Shown: positions 1-7,998 of the stretch, one piece after another | Layout: each line of letters opens with the position of its first letter | Position numbering within the stretch: the first letter of the stretch is position 1 | Assembly: GCA_023421245.1 (NCBI GenBank) | Contig: JAEZTV010000027.1 | Coordinates: forward strand, 1 to 64,000 | Length of the DNA: 64,000 nt | Origin: Bacillota bacterium | GTDB taxonomy: Bacteria; Bacillota; Clostridia; Oscillospirales; Ruminococcaceae | Reading direction: 5' to 3' | Program-made: the position numbers and the translations under genes | Notes under the pieces: model-generated | The model's input: the letters and a program-made list of their open reading frames with translations, nothing else | Told to the model about the DNA's origin: nothing | The model's database searches: none

Positions 1-340
1 GACATTAGTCGTTTTGCAGTCTGTTTATGGTATAATATCCGTAAGGCGGATATTATACGTTTATTTTATGCCCCGCCTACGGCGACGGGCAATTATACCA
101 CTCACACGTTGTGTTTATGGTATAATAAGCTTACAAGGGCTGCAAAACAGCCCTCGCCCACCGCGATACATATAACGAATCTTCGATCAGCATCGCCACC
201 CTTCAGCCGGCATTTGAAGACCTTCGATTCGTTATGCCTGGCGGCTCATCTCTTGTGCGGTAACTGCCTTTTGGTGGGCATTGACCACTTACACATTGTG
301 TTCGTGGTATTATATTTACAAAGCGGCTTTTTCGAGGACT
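1..340 (+). repeat. composite palindromic repeat cluster, copy A
   Basis: This non-coding stretch is made of short inverted repeats. The motif TTTATGGTATAAT (24-36) is followed by the hairpin ATAATATCCG/CGGATATTAT at about 33-57. Then come GGGCTG/CAGCCC (138-154) and a long-range 10-bp stem ATAACGAATC (172-181) with GATTCGTTAT (226-235). A module beginning TTTATGGTATAAT recurs near 114-126. Bases 1-36 match 49241-49276 at 35 of 36 positions. The segment 239-312 resembles 49305-49380 and, reversed, 38633-38732. The window begins inside this element, so its left end is not visible. The embedded TATAAT could act as a -10 box for the downstream gene; that is inference. Confidence 0.8.
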
Positions 341-414
341 TTAAAATGCTTTTAACAGCGATAAACTTAGAGATTTCCGTAGAACGTTATGACGGTTGGA
401 AAGGGGTTTGGTGT

Positions 415-855
415 ATGCTTGAGTATGCTCCGCTTTGGTGGCTTATTGCCATTATCTTGTTCTGTGTGGGAGAGGCAGCTACGGTACAGCTTTTCTTCAT
501 ATGGTTTGGCGCAGGCGCTCTGCTTGCGCTGATAGCCGCAATGCTGGGGGCTTCCGTTTGGCTGCAGCTTGTTATCTTCTTTGTGAGCAGCGCAATCCTG
601 CTGATTGTAACACGCCCGCTTGCGAAGAAGGTGCTTAATCTGCGCAAGACCGCAACCAATGCCGATATGGTGGTTGGAAGCACAGGGCTTGTGCAGGAGT
701 CTGTCAGCAACCTTAGGCAAACCGGACGCGTATATGTAAACGGCCTTTCCTGGGCTGCGCGCAGTGTGGATGACAGCGAGCTCGACGAAGGGCAGAAGGT
801 TGTTGTTGTGCGCATTGAGGGTGTAAAGGTATTTGTTCAGCCGGCGGAAGATTAG
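415..855 (+). CDS. NfeD family membrane protein
   Basis: The 146-residue product has two or three hydrophobic segments (about residues 8-75) followed by a small soluble beta-rich domain of the NfeD OB-fold type ending VRIEGVKVFVQP. Short NfeD proteins are usually encoded beside SPFH/stomatin genes and are thought to act with them in membrane microdomains. That is exactly the arrangement here, with the SPFH gene 73 bp downstream. The ATG at 415 is chosen because GGAAAGGGG lies 8 bases upstream and the protein then begins at the first membrane helix. An in-frame upstream extension to 109 runs through repeat DNA and is not credible. No catalytic residues are expected in this short form. Confidence 0.85.
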   Translation: MLEYAPLWWLIAIILFCVGEAATVQLFFIWFGAGALLALIAAMLGASVWLQLVIFFVSSAILLIVTRPLAKKVLNLRKTATNADMVVGSTGLVQESVSNLRQTGRVYVNGLSWAARSVDDSELDEGQKVVVVRIEGVKVFVQPAED

Positions 856-928
856 CCGTTAAAATTAAAAAGATACACCTGCTTATTTATATTAAATGCC
901 GTAAACCGGCGGAAACGGAGTGCGTATT

Positions 929-1861
929 ATGGAAGGTTTTATTATTGCCGCATTGTTGATTTTAGTGTTTATTATTGCGGTGGCAAACATCAAGATTGTA
1001 CCGCAGGCTACCGCATATGTTGTGGAGCGCTTGGGCACATACAAATGTACATGGGAGACCGGACTGCACTTTAAGGTGCCGTTTATTGACCGCGTGGCAA
1101 AGCGCGTTACGCTTAAGGAACAGGTGGCGGATTTCAAACCCCAGCCGGTGATTACGAAAGACAACGTTACCATGCAGATTGATACCGTCGTTTTCTTTTA
1201 CATCACAGACCCCAAGCTGTATGCATACGGCGTGGACAGACCGCTTGCGGCCATTGAGCTGTTATCGGCAACTACGCTGCGTAACATTATCGGTGATATG
1301 GAGCTTGACGCTACACTCTCCTCCCGCGATGCAATCAACACTAAAATTACCACAATCCTTGACATTGCCACTGATAAGTGGGGCATTAAGGTAACCCGTG
1401 TAGAGCTTAAGAACATCCTTCCCCCGCGCGAGATTCAGGACGCGATGGAGAAGCAGATGAAGGCAGAGCGTGAGCGCCGTGAATCTATTCTGCGCGCCGA
1501 AGGCGAAAAGCGCAGCCAGATTCTTGTAGCCGAGGGTGAGCGTGAGTCGGCGATTCTGCGGGCTCAGGCCGAGAAGGAATCCGCTATCCTGCGTGCCGAC
1601 GCCGTGCGCGAGCAGAAGATTCGCGAGGCCGAGGGTGAAGCAAAGTCGATTATGACGGTACAGACAGCGCTTGCCGACAGCATTAAGCTGCTTAACGAGG
1701 CAGCCCCCACCGACCGCATCCTCACACTCAAAAGCTTTGAAGCGTTTATTCAGGCGTGTGACGGTAAGGCAACAAAGATTATTATTCCGTCTGAGCTGCA
1801 GTCGCTGGCTGGCCTTGCAGCCTCGGTAAAAGAACTGATGAGTGATAGTGCGAATAGCTAA
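929..1861 (+). CDS. qmcA: SPFH/stomatin-like membrane protein (QmcA/YbbK type)
   Basis: The 310-residue protein has one N-terminal membrane helix (residues 1-20) and the typical start of the SPFH domain (VPQATAYVVERLG). A long charged coiled coil at about residues 160-250 is rich in repeated AEGE/REAE blocks. Stomatin-like proteins oligomerise through this coiled coil and scaffold membrane domains. The NfeD partner lies immediately upstream. A GTG at 920 is also in frame, but ATG 929 has GGAG at an 8-base distance and begins at the membrane helix. QmcA is used as the closest familiar name; the exact cellular role in Firmicutes is not settled. Confidence 0.85.
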   Translation: MEGFIIAALLILVFIIAVANIKIVPQATAYVVERLGTYKCTWETGLHFKVPFIDRVAKRVTLKEQVADFKPQPVITKDNVTMQIDTVVFFYITDPKLYAYGVDRPLAAIELLSATTLRNIIGDMELDATLSSRDAINTKITTILDIATDKWGIKVTRVELKNILPPREIQDAMEKQMKAERERRESILRAEGEKRSQILVAEGERESAILRAQAEKESAILRADAVREQKIREAEGEAKSIMTVQTALADSIKLLNEAAPTDRILTLKSFEAFIQACDGKATKIIIPSELQSLAGLAASVKELMSDSANS

Positions 1862-1926
1862 CTGCACAATCGGCGGGTAAACATCCCCCTTGTTTTGGTG
1901 CAACGAAACGATTTTGCGGTTGTCGC

Positions 1927-1955
1927 TTGAATTCGGCTCCCGAATATATTAAAAT
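1927..1955 (+). promoter_or_regulatory. sigma-A-type promoter for the purE-upstream RNA
   Basis: TTGAAT (1927-1932) and TAAAAT (1950-1955) are separated by exactly 17 bases. Transcription would begin near 1962, just ahead of the structured region before purE. Confidence 0.5.
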
Positions 1956-1961
1956 TAAATT

Positions 1962-2203
1962 CTAAGATTACTTTTTCGGGTACAAAACGGCGATGACCGC
2001 ATTACATATGTTTCGGAGGCTTGCGCAAAATGAACCATATGGGCGTGTTTGCTTACAATCAAATCCGGTCTGCGGGATACAGTGCGCGGTGCGGCTGTAG
2101 GTACATCGGCGCACCTATAAACTCACGCAGCAACGGTGATGCTGCGTGCAAATCAGTAAAACCATAGGCTATGGCGTAATGCGCCATAGCCTATTTTAGT
2201 TTA
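1962..2203 (+). ncRNA. structured RNA or leader upstream of purE, family unknown
   Basis: This 240-nt non-coding stretch lies between the SPFH gene and purE and carries successive hairpins. CATATG pairs near 2006 and 2035. GGTGCG/CGCACC has an inner TGTA/TACA stem near 2086-2113. CACGCAGCA/TGCTGCGTG lies near 2123-2150. A final 13-bp stem (2164-2176 with 2182-2194) is followed by TTTTAGTTT and looks like an intrinsic terminator. I find none of the conserved core of the purine riboswitch. Either a free small RNA (6S-like RNA is conceivable by size and a purine-gene neighbourhood) or an attenuator controlling the purine operon would fit. Structure is seen; function is inferred. Confidence 0.5.
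2164..2203 (+). terminator. intrinsic terminator or attenuator before purE
   Basis: ATAGGCTATGGCG pairs with CGCCATAGCCTAT around a TAAT loop, followed by TTTTAGTTT. It stands 34 bases before the purE start, so it either ends the upstream RNA or attenuates the purine operon. Confidence 0.65.
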
Positions 2204-2236
2204 TTAAGTTAAAAACTGAGAGGACGGTCGTACACG

Positions 2237-2746
2237 ATGGGAAGCAAAGCGAAGAAGGTTGCCGTAATCATGGGCAGCGACAGCGATCTTGCTACAATGC
2301 GGGGCGCACTCGATACCCTGCGGTATTTTGGTGTGGAATACACGGTAAAGGTTATGAGCGCGCACCGCACGCCTGAACGGGCATGCGGATTCGCACGGAA
2401 TGCACGTACGGACGGCTATGGTGTTATCATTGCCGCTGCGGGAAAAGCGGCGCACCTTGCGGGGGTATTGGCGGCACACACAACACTGCCGGTCATCGGT
2501 GTTCCCATCAAGGCGTCGCTCGACGGTTTGGACGCCCTGCTTTCCACCGTGCAGATGCCAAAGGGCGTACCGGTGGCAACCGTTGCCATCGATGGTGCGG
2601 CAAATGCGGCGATCCTTGCGGTGCAGATGCTTGGTATCTGCGACCCTGATCTTGCGGATAAACTGGCGCACGAAAAGGCAGAGATGGAAAAGGGCGTGCT
2701 TGCGGCGGAGGCTGCGGTAGCAGAAAAGCTTGGGATGAAAGAATAG
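2237..2746 (+). CDS. purE: N5-carboxyaminoimidazole ribonucleotide mutase PurE
   Basis: The 169-residue enzyme rearranges N5-CAIR to CAIR in de novo purine synthesis. The phosphate and substrate loop MGSDSDLATM and the SAHRTPE motif with its catalytic histidine are both present. These are the class I signature, which normally works with PurK; no purK lies in this window. The length is normal for the family. It is the first gene of a tightly packed eight-gene purine operon, with purC starting 30 bp downstream. GAGAGGA precedes the ATG. The leader upstream may regulate the whole operon. Confidence 0.97.
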   Translation: MGSKAKKVAVIMGSDSDLATMRGALDTLRYFGVEYTVKVMSAHRTPERACGFARNARTDGYGVIIAAAGKAAHLAGVLAAHTTLPVIGVPIKASLDGLDALLSTVQMPKGVPVATVAIDGAANAAILAVQMLGICDPDLADKLAHEKAEMEKGVLAAEAAVAEKLGMKE

Positions 2747-2776
2747 GGCTTGTAAAAGAAAGGAACGGATGAGAAC

Positions 2777-3487
2777 ATGCAGAAGTTACATCAGCTTTAT
2801 GAGGGAAAAGCAAAAAAGGTTTATGCGACCGACGATGCGCAGCTTTGTATTGTGGATTACAAGGATGACGCAACGGCGTTCAACGGCCTGAAGAAGGGTA
2901 CTATTGCAGGCAAAGGAGTTATCAACAACCGTGTAACCAATCATCTGATGAAGATGCTTGAGGGCAAGGGGATTCCAACCCATCTTGTCAGTGAGCTTTC
3001 CGAGCGCGAAACACTGGTGAAGAAGGTTTCGATTGTACCCATCGAGGTCATTGTGCGCAACATCGCGGCGGGCTCTCTTTCAAAGCGCTTAGGCATCCCC
3101 GAGGGAACAAAGCTTGCCACAACTGTGTTGGAATACTGCTATAAGGACGATGAGCTGGGCGACCCGATGATTAATGATTACCACATCTTTGCAATGAACC
3201 TTGCCACCAAGCAGGAGCTTGCCATCATCTCGGACTACTCGTTTCAGGTGAATGAATTCCTCACAGAACACCTCAAAGACCTTGGCATCGAGCTTATCGA
3301 CTTCAAGCTTGAATTCGGCCGGCTGGCGGACGGAACCATTGTGCTGGCAGACGAGATAAGCCCCGACACCTGCCGCTTTTGGGACAGCAAGACAGGCGAA
3401 AAGCTGGACAAGGACCGCTTCCGCCGGGATCTTGGCGGGGTAGAGGACGCGTATCACGAGATTATGAAGCGTCTGCTCGGGGAATAG
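2777..3487 (+). CDS. purC: SAICAR synthase PurC
   Basis: The 236-residue protein ligates aspartate to CAIR, using ATP, to make SAICAR. The N-terminal EGKAKKVY motif, the PIEVIVRNIAAGS signature and the DEISPDTCRFWD metal/nucleotide motif are all intact and correctly ordered. The length matches the bacterial family. AAAGGAAC lies before the ATG. It is the second gene of the purine operon, between purE and purF. Confidence 0.97.
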   Translation: MQKLHQLYEGKAKKVYATDDAQLCIVDYKDDATAFNGLKKGTIAGKGVINNRVTNHLMKMLEGKGIPTHLVSELSERETLVKKVSIVPIEVIVRNIAAGSLSKRLGIPEGTKLATTVLEYCYKDDELGDPMINDYHIFAMNLATKQELAIISDYSFQVNEFLTEHLKDLGIELIDFKLEFGRLADGTIVLADEISPDTCRFWDSKTGEKLDKDRFRRDLGGVEDAYHEIMKRLLGE

Positions 3488-3571
3488 AACGGGTAACACA
3501 CTGCCCACAGTCCGGCAGATAAGGTGGAGCAGTGCGCAATCATTGTGCCGGAGAAATGGCGGTTAGATGGT

Positions 3572-5023
3572 ATGTTTGATAGCATAAAAGAAGAATGCGG
3601 CGTATTCGGCATCTTTACCGAAAAGCGTGGATCGGTTGCGGCAAGCGCATACTTCGCCCTGTATGCGTTGCAACACCGCGGGCAGGAAAGCTGCGGCATT
3701 GTGGTCAATGATGACGGTGTCATTAAGATGCACCGCGATATCGGGCTTGTGCCGGAGGTATTTACGGCGGACGCGCTTGAAAAGCTGGGCGAGGGTAACA
3801 TGGCGGTGGGTCATGTGCGTTATTCCACAACCGGCATGCAAAACCGTATCAATACGCAGCCGCTTGTGATTTCACACGTTAAGGGCAAGATGGCGATTGC
3901 CCACAACGGCAATCTGGTGAACGCGGGAGAATTGCGCGAGCAGTTGGAGCTTGACGGCGCAATCTTTCACAGCACCAACGACACCGAGGTGATTGCCTAC
4001 CTGATTACACAGGCACGCATCCAAAGCCCCAGCATCGAAACGGCGCTTGAGAAGGCGATGGATAAAATAAAGGGTGCCTATTCGTTGATTGTGATGTCTC
4101 CCCAAAAGCTGATTGCGGCGCGTGACCCCAACGGCTTCCGCCCGCTTTGCATGGGTAAGCGCGGCTCGGATGTTGTATTTGCGTCGGAAAGCTGTGCGTT
4201 TGACAGTCTGGGTGCCGAGTTTATTCGCGATCTTGACCCGGGCGAAATTGTGGTGGTGGATAAGAAAAACGGCGTGCGCAGCATCCGCACGCATTGTGAC
4301 AGTGCAACAAAGAGCAGTCTGTGTGTGTTTGAGTTTATCTATTTTGCGCGCCCCGACTCGGTCATCGAGGGGGCATCGGTGCACGGCGCGCGCCTGCGTG
4401 CGGGGGCATACCTTGCGCTGGAGCACCCCGTGCAGGCGGATGTTGTGGTGGGTGTGCCCGATTCAGGGCTGGACGCCGCGATTGGGTATTCCCGTCAATC
4501 GGGCATTCCCTACGGCATAGGGCTGATTAAAAACCGTTATGTGGGCAGAACGTTCATACAGCCTACGCAGGAACAGCGCGAGGACGCGGTGCGCATTAAG
4601 CTTAACGCGCTTAAAGAGACGGTGAGCGGCAAACGCGTGGTGCTGGTGGATGATTCGATTGTGCGCGGAACAACGAGCGCGCGGATTGTGCATCTGATGC
4701 GTGAAGCGGGTGCCACCGAGATTCATATGCGCGTCTCCTCGCCGCCGTTTATCAGCCCGTGCTATTTTGGTACTGACATCGACAGCAAGGAGAACCTGAT
4801 TGCAAGCAAAATGAGTATCCCTGAGATTGCAAAGGACATCGAGGTCGACTCGCTGGGCTTTATCAGTGTGGATAACGCGCAAAAGATAGCCGAGGGCGCG
4901 CGCTGTGGGTTTTGCACCGGCTGTTTTACCGGCAACTACCCCATCGACCCGCCAAAGGTCATGCGCAAGGATAAGTTTGAACACCCTGTTAATGCGCGTG
5001 GAACAGCGGAGCAGAAGAAATAG
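3572..5023 (+). CDS. purF: amidophosphoribosyltransferase PurF
   Basis: This 483-residue enzyme makes phosphoribosylamine from PRPP and glutamine, the committed step of purine synthesis. The start MFDSIKEECGVFGIF places the nucleophilic Cys at residue 9, preceded by a short propeptide as in Bacillus-type PurF. The class II amidotransferase domain comes first. The phosphoribosyltransferase domain follows with the PRPP loop VVLVDDSIVRGTTS, and a Cys-rich C-terminus (RCGFCTGC) fits the iron-sulfur type. A GTG at 3524 is in frame, but ATG 3572 is chosen by alignment to the family start; neither has a strong ribosome-binding site. Confidence 0.95.
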   Translation: MFDSIKEECGVFGIFTEKRGSVAASAYFALYALQHRGQESCGIVVNDDGVIKMHRDIGLVPEVFTADALEKLGEGNMAVGHVRYSTTGMQNRINTQPLVISHVKGKMAIAHNGNLVNAGELREQLELDGAIFHSTNDTEVIAYLITQARIQSPSIETALEKAMDKIKGAYSLIVMSPQKLIAARDPNGFRPLCMGKRGSDVVFASESCAFDSLGAEFIRDLDPGEIVVVDKKNGVRSIRTHCDSATKSSLCVFEFIYFARPDSVIEGASVHGARLRAGAYLALEHPVQADVVVGVPDSGLDAAIGYSRQSGIPYGIGLIKNRYVGRTFIQPTQEQREDAVRIKLNALKETVSGKRVVLVDDSIVRGTTSARIVHLMREAGATEIHMRVSSPPFISPCYFGTDIDSKENLIASKMSIPEIAKDIEVDSLGFISVDNAQKIAEGARCGFCTGCFTGNYPIDPPKVMRKDKFEHPVNARGTAEQKK

Positions 5024-5071
5024 AGGCGGCACAGCAGACCGATGCTGCAAATTGGCAGAAAGGTAAGGGCG

Positions 5072-6112
5072 ATGGCAATGAAAAGCTATAGTGAAAGCTA
5101 CAAGGAGGCAGGGGTAGACGTTACCGCGGGCTACCGTGCCGTTGAACTGATGAAGAATGCGGTATCCTCTACCTTTACAAAAGGGGTACTGAGCGGGTTG
5201 GGCGGCTTTGGCGGCCTGTTTGAGCTTGATCTTACCGGTATAGAGCGGCCGGTGCTCGTTTCGGGTACCGATGGCGTGGGTACAAAGCTCAAACTTGCGT
5301 TTTTGATGGATCAGCATGATACCATCGGCATTGATTGCGTGGCGATGTGCGTTAACGATATCGTGTGCGCGGGTGCAAAGCCGCTGGTGTTTCTTGACTA
5401 TATCGCTGTGGGTAAAAATGTGCCCGAGCGGGTTGCTACCGTGGTTTCGGGCGTTGCCGAGGGATGCCGGCAGGCGGGCTGTGCCCTGATAGGCGGCGAA
5501 ACCGCCGAGATGCCCGGCTTTTATGCGCCGGACGAATACGACCTTGCGGGGTTTTCGGTTGGCGTAGTGGACAAGTCCCGCATTATCGACAACCAAAGCG
5601 TCCGCGCCGGTGACGTCATCCTATCACTTGCATCGTCGGGGGTGCATTCCAACGGCTTCTCGCTGGTGCGAAAGGTGTTCGATGTAGAAAACGCCGACCT
5701 TGCCAGGCATTATCCCGCGCTTGGCGCAACGCTGGGTGAAGTGCTGCTGACCCCTACGCGTATCTATGTAAAGGCAGTGTTGGCACTGGCTCAGCGCGTG
5801 CAGATTAAAAGTATAAGTCATATTACCGGCGGCGGATTTTATGAAAATATCCCGCGCGCACTGCCCGAGGGCTTAACCGCCCGCATTGATCGGCAGAGCC
5901 TTGCTGTTCCGCCTATCTTTACACTGATTGCGCAGACGGGCGGCATAGCAGAGCGCGAGATGTTCAATACCTTCAATATGGGCAGCGGCATGTGCATCAT
6001 TGTAGATAAAGTACAGGCCGATACTGCGGTGCGTGTGCTGAGCGAGGCGGGCGAAGCGCCGCGCATCATCGGTGAGGTTATCGCGGGTGGCGAGGGTGTG
6101 CTCATCCAATAG
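5072..6112 (+). CDS. purM: phosphoribosylformylglycinamidine cyclo-ligase PurM
   Basis: The 346-residue AIR synthetase closes the imidazole ring using ATP. It shows the GTDGVGTK loop, the GGETAEMPGFY motif and SSGVHSNGFSL of the PurM/PurL fold. ATG 5072 follows AAAGGTAAGGG at a short distance; the next ATG at 5078 is also possible. It sits directly after purF in the operon. The enzyme for the preceding step, PurL (with PurS/PurQ), is not in this window. Confidence 0.96.
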   Translation: MAMKSYSESYKEAGVDVTAGYRAVELMKNAVSSTFTKGVLSGLGGFGGLFELDLTGIERPVLVSGTDGVGTKLKLAFLMDQHDTIGIDCVAMCVNDIVCAGAKPLVFLDYIAVGKNVPERVATVVSGVAEGCRQAGCALIGGETAEMPGFYAPDEYDLAGFSVGVVDKSRIIDNQSVRAGDVILSLASSGVHSNGFSLVRKVFDVENADLARHYPALGATLGEVLLTPTRIYVKAVLALAQRVQIKSISHITGGGFYENIPRALPEGLTARIDRQSLAVPPIFTLIAQTGGIAEREMFNTFNMGSGMCIIVDKVQADTAVRVLSEAGEAPRIIGEVIAGGEGVLIQ

Positions 6113-6133
6113 AAAAACGGCGGTGAAACGGAT

Positions 6134-7240
6134 ATGGTCAACATAGCGGTACTGGTATCGGGCGGCGGCACCAACCTTCAGGCGCTGATTGACCGGCAGG
6201 GTGAAAACCCTTACGGTAAGCTTGCGCTTGTGGTGTCGAGCAAGGCGGATGTCTTTGCGCTTAAGCGTGCCGAAAATAGTGGGATTCCCACGGCGGTTGT
6301 TGCGCGCAAGGCGTACGCAACGCCGCAGGAGTTTGACGCGGCGCTGCTTGCGGTGCTGCGCCGGCACAATATCTCGGTGGTGGTGCTCGCGGGCTTTTTG
6401 TGCATTCTGGGCAACGAAATTATTGATTGCTACCGCGACCGTATCCTCAACGTGCACCCGTCGCTTATCCCCGCTTTTTGCGGCGACGGCTTTTATGGCC
6501 TGCGTGTGCATAAGGCGGTGCTGGGCTGCGGTGTAAAGGTGACGGGTGCTACCGTGCATCTCGTCAGCGAAATTACCGACGGCGGCAGAATCCTTTTGCA
6601 AAAGGCGGTGGCGGTGTTGGAGGACGATACCCCCGAAGCACTGCAAAAGCGTGTGATGGAGCAGGCGGAGTGGGAACTGCTGCCAAGGGCGGTTACGATG
6701 CTCTGCCGGCAGGTACGCGAGCAGGCCGGACAACGCGGTTTGACCGCACAGCCGGACGATACGCTGCGGTTTGCGGGGCGTGAGGATGCAACAATGCTCA
6801 CTGACTTGCGCATTGCGTACCTGCGGGAGGATCTCGGCGGGCTTACGCCGGAATGGGAAACGGTGCTTGCAGGGCAATTACAGGAATATTTCGCGGCGCA
6901 TCTGGGCGATGACTGCCTTGCGGCATTGCTGGAGCTTGACGGACAGGTGGTTTCAGCGGCGGTGTTACTGTTTTGCGAAAAGCCCGCAAATCCATCTTTT
7001 CCGACCGGCAAAACTGCGCAGCTGCTAAATGTATATACCCTGCCAAACTACCGGCGCAGGGGTTATTCCACCCGCGTACTAAAGTTGCTGCTCGAAACAG
7101 CGCGGCACAAAGGCGTGTCTTATATTGAACTTTCCGCCACGCAAGACGGTAAGCCTCTGTATGAAACGCTTGGATTTACCGAGTACCGGTCTCGTTATAC
7201 CGGCATGAGGCTTGACTTAATAAACGGCGTGCAGCCGTAA
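6134..7240 (+). CDS. purN: PurN glycinamide formyltransferase fused to a GNAT acetyltransferase domain
   Basis: Residues 1-200 are a complete 10-formyl-THF-dependent GAR transformylase. They have the SGGGTNLQAL phosphate loop, the catalytic Asn and His in LNVHPSLIPAF, and the catalytic Asp in EITDGGRILLQ. Residues about 205-368 form a second domain with the GNAT signature (NVYTLPNYRRRGYSTRVLK as the acetyl-CoA loop, then LYETLGFTEY). Normal PurN is about 190-210 residues, so this 368-residue protein is a real fusion. There is no internal stop and no strong internal start. The acetyltransferase substrate cannot be read from the sequence. It sits between purM and the purO-like gene. Confidence 0.92.
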   Translation: MVNIAVLVSGGGTNLQALIDRQGENPYGKLALVVSSKADVFALKRAENSGIPTAVVARKAYATPQEFDAALLAVLRRHNISVVVLAGFLCILGNEIIDCYRDRILNVHPSLIPAFCGDGFYGLRVHKAVLGCGVKVTGATVHLVSEITDGGRILLQKAVAVLEDDTPEALQKRVMEQAEWELLPRAVTMLCRQVREQAGQRGLTAQPDDTLRFAGREDATMLTDLRIAYLREDLGGLTPEWETVLAGQLQEYFAAHLGDDCLAALLELDGQVVSAAVLLFCEKPANPSFPTGKTAQLLNVYTLPNYRRRGYSTRVLKLLLETARHKGVSYIELSATQDGKPLYETLGFTEYRSRYTGMRLDLINGVQP

Positions 7241-7262
7241 AACCAATGCAAAGGAGAACACC

Positions 7263-7976
7263 ATGCAAATCCTTGATATTGCGCAGAAGCTTAGCGCAAA
7301 CCCTTACCCGGGCAGGGGCATTATCCTCGGAAAAAGCGATGACGGCAAAAACGCGGTTATCGTCTACTTTATTATGGGGCGCAGCGAGAACAGCCGCAAC
7401 CGTGTATTTGTCGAGTGTGACGGCGGTATCCGCACACAGGCCTTTGATGAAAGCAAGCTGAGCGACCCTTCCCTCATCATCTATGCGCCGGTGCGCGTGC
7501 TGGGGGATGCGACCATCGTTACCAACGGTGACCAGACCGACACCGTTTACGATTACATGGCTAAGGGCGCTGGGTTTGAGGATGCCCTGCGTACCCGTAC
7601 CTTTGAGCCGGACGCGCCGAACTTTACCCCGCGCATTTCGGGAGTTGCAACGCTTGCGGGAGGGGATTTTTCGTATAAGCTGTCTATTCTCAAAAGCGGC
7701 AACGTAAGCGGGGATTGCGTCGAGCGGTTTTTCTTCGATTACCCCCAACCGGTTGCGGGAGAAGGGCGCTTTCTTCATACGTATCGCTGCGACGGCGATC
7801 CCATCCCATCGTTTGAAGGGGAGCCGGTGCGCGTGGCGATTTCGGGCACGATTGATGAGCTGACAAAGCTTTTGTGGACAAGCCTTGATAACGACAACAA
7901 GGTATCGCTGTTTGTGCGCTATATTCCGCTTGACGGGAGCGCGGTGCAAACACGCATCATCAACAAAAATAACTAA
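7263..7976 (+). CDS. purO: PurO-type IMP cyclohydrolase
   Basis: This 237-residue protein begins MQILDIAQKLSANPYPGRG and continues with YFIMGRSENSRNRVF. This pattern matches the PurO/IMP cyclohydrolase family first known from archaea, not the MGS-like cyclohydrolase domain of bacterial PurH. It would close FAICAR to IMP. The next gene encodes a PurH protein that lacks the cyclohydrolase half, so the two together replace classical PurH. AAAGGAG precedes the ATG. The name is by family recognition; activity is inferred from the operon. Confidence 0.88.
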   Translation: MQILDIAQKLSANPYPGRGIILGKSDDGKNAVIVYFIMGRSENSRNRVFVECDGGIRTQAFDESKLSDPSLIIYAPVRVLGDATIVTNGDQTDTVYDYMAKGAGFEDALRTRTFEPDAPNFTPRISGVATLAGGDFSYKLSILKSGNVSGDCVERFFFDYPQPVAGEGRFLHTYRCDGDPIPSFEGEPVRVAISGTIDELTKLLWTSLDNDNKVSLFVRYIPLDGSAVQTRIINKNN

Positions 7977-7998
7977 ACCGAAAGGCGGGGAACACCGA

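Noticed and set aside
109..414. In-frame N-terminal extension of the NfeD gene by about 100 residues
   Set aside because: It is translated repeat DNA with hairpins; a proper ribosome-binding site and the family start lie at 415.
1262..1903. Reverse-strand open frame within the SPFH gene
   Set aside because: Shadow of the coiled-coil coding region; no recognisable domain.
1862..2236. Purine riboswitch upstream of purE
   Set aside because: The conserved loop and junction sequences of the purine aptamer were looked for and not found.
4463..5596. Long reverse-strand open frame across purF/purM
   Set aside because: It lies opposite two certain genes; composition is that of a shadow frame and it has no ribosome-binding site.
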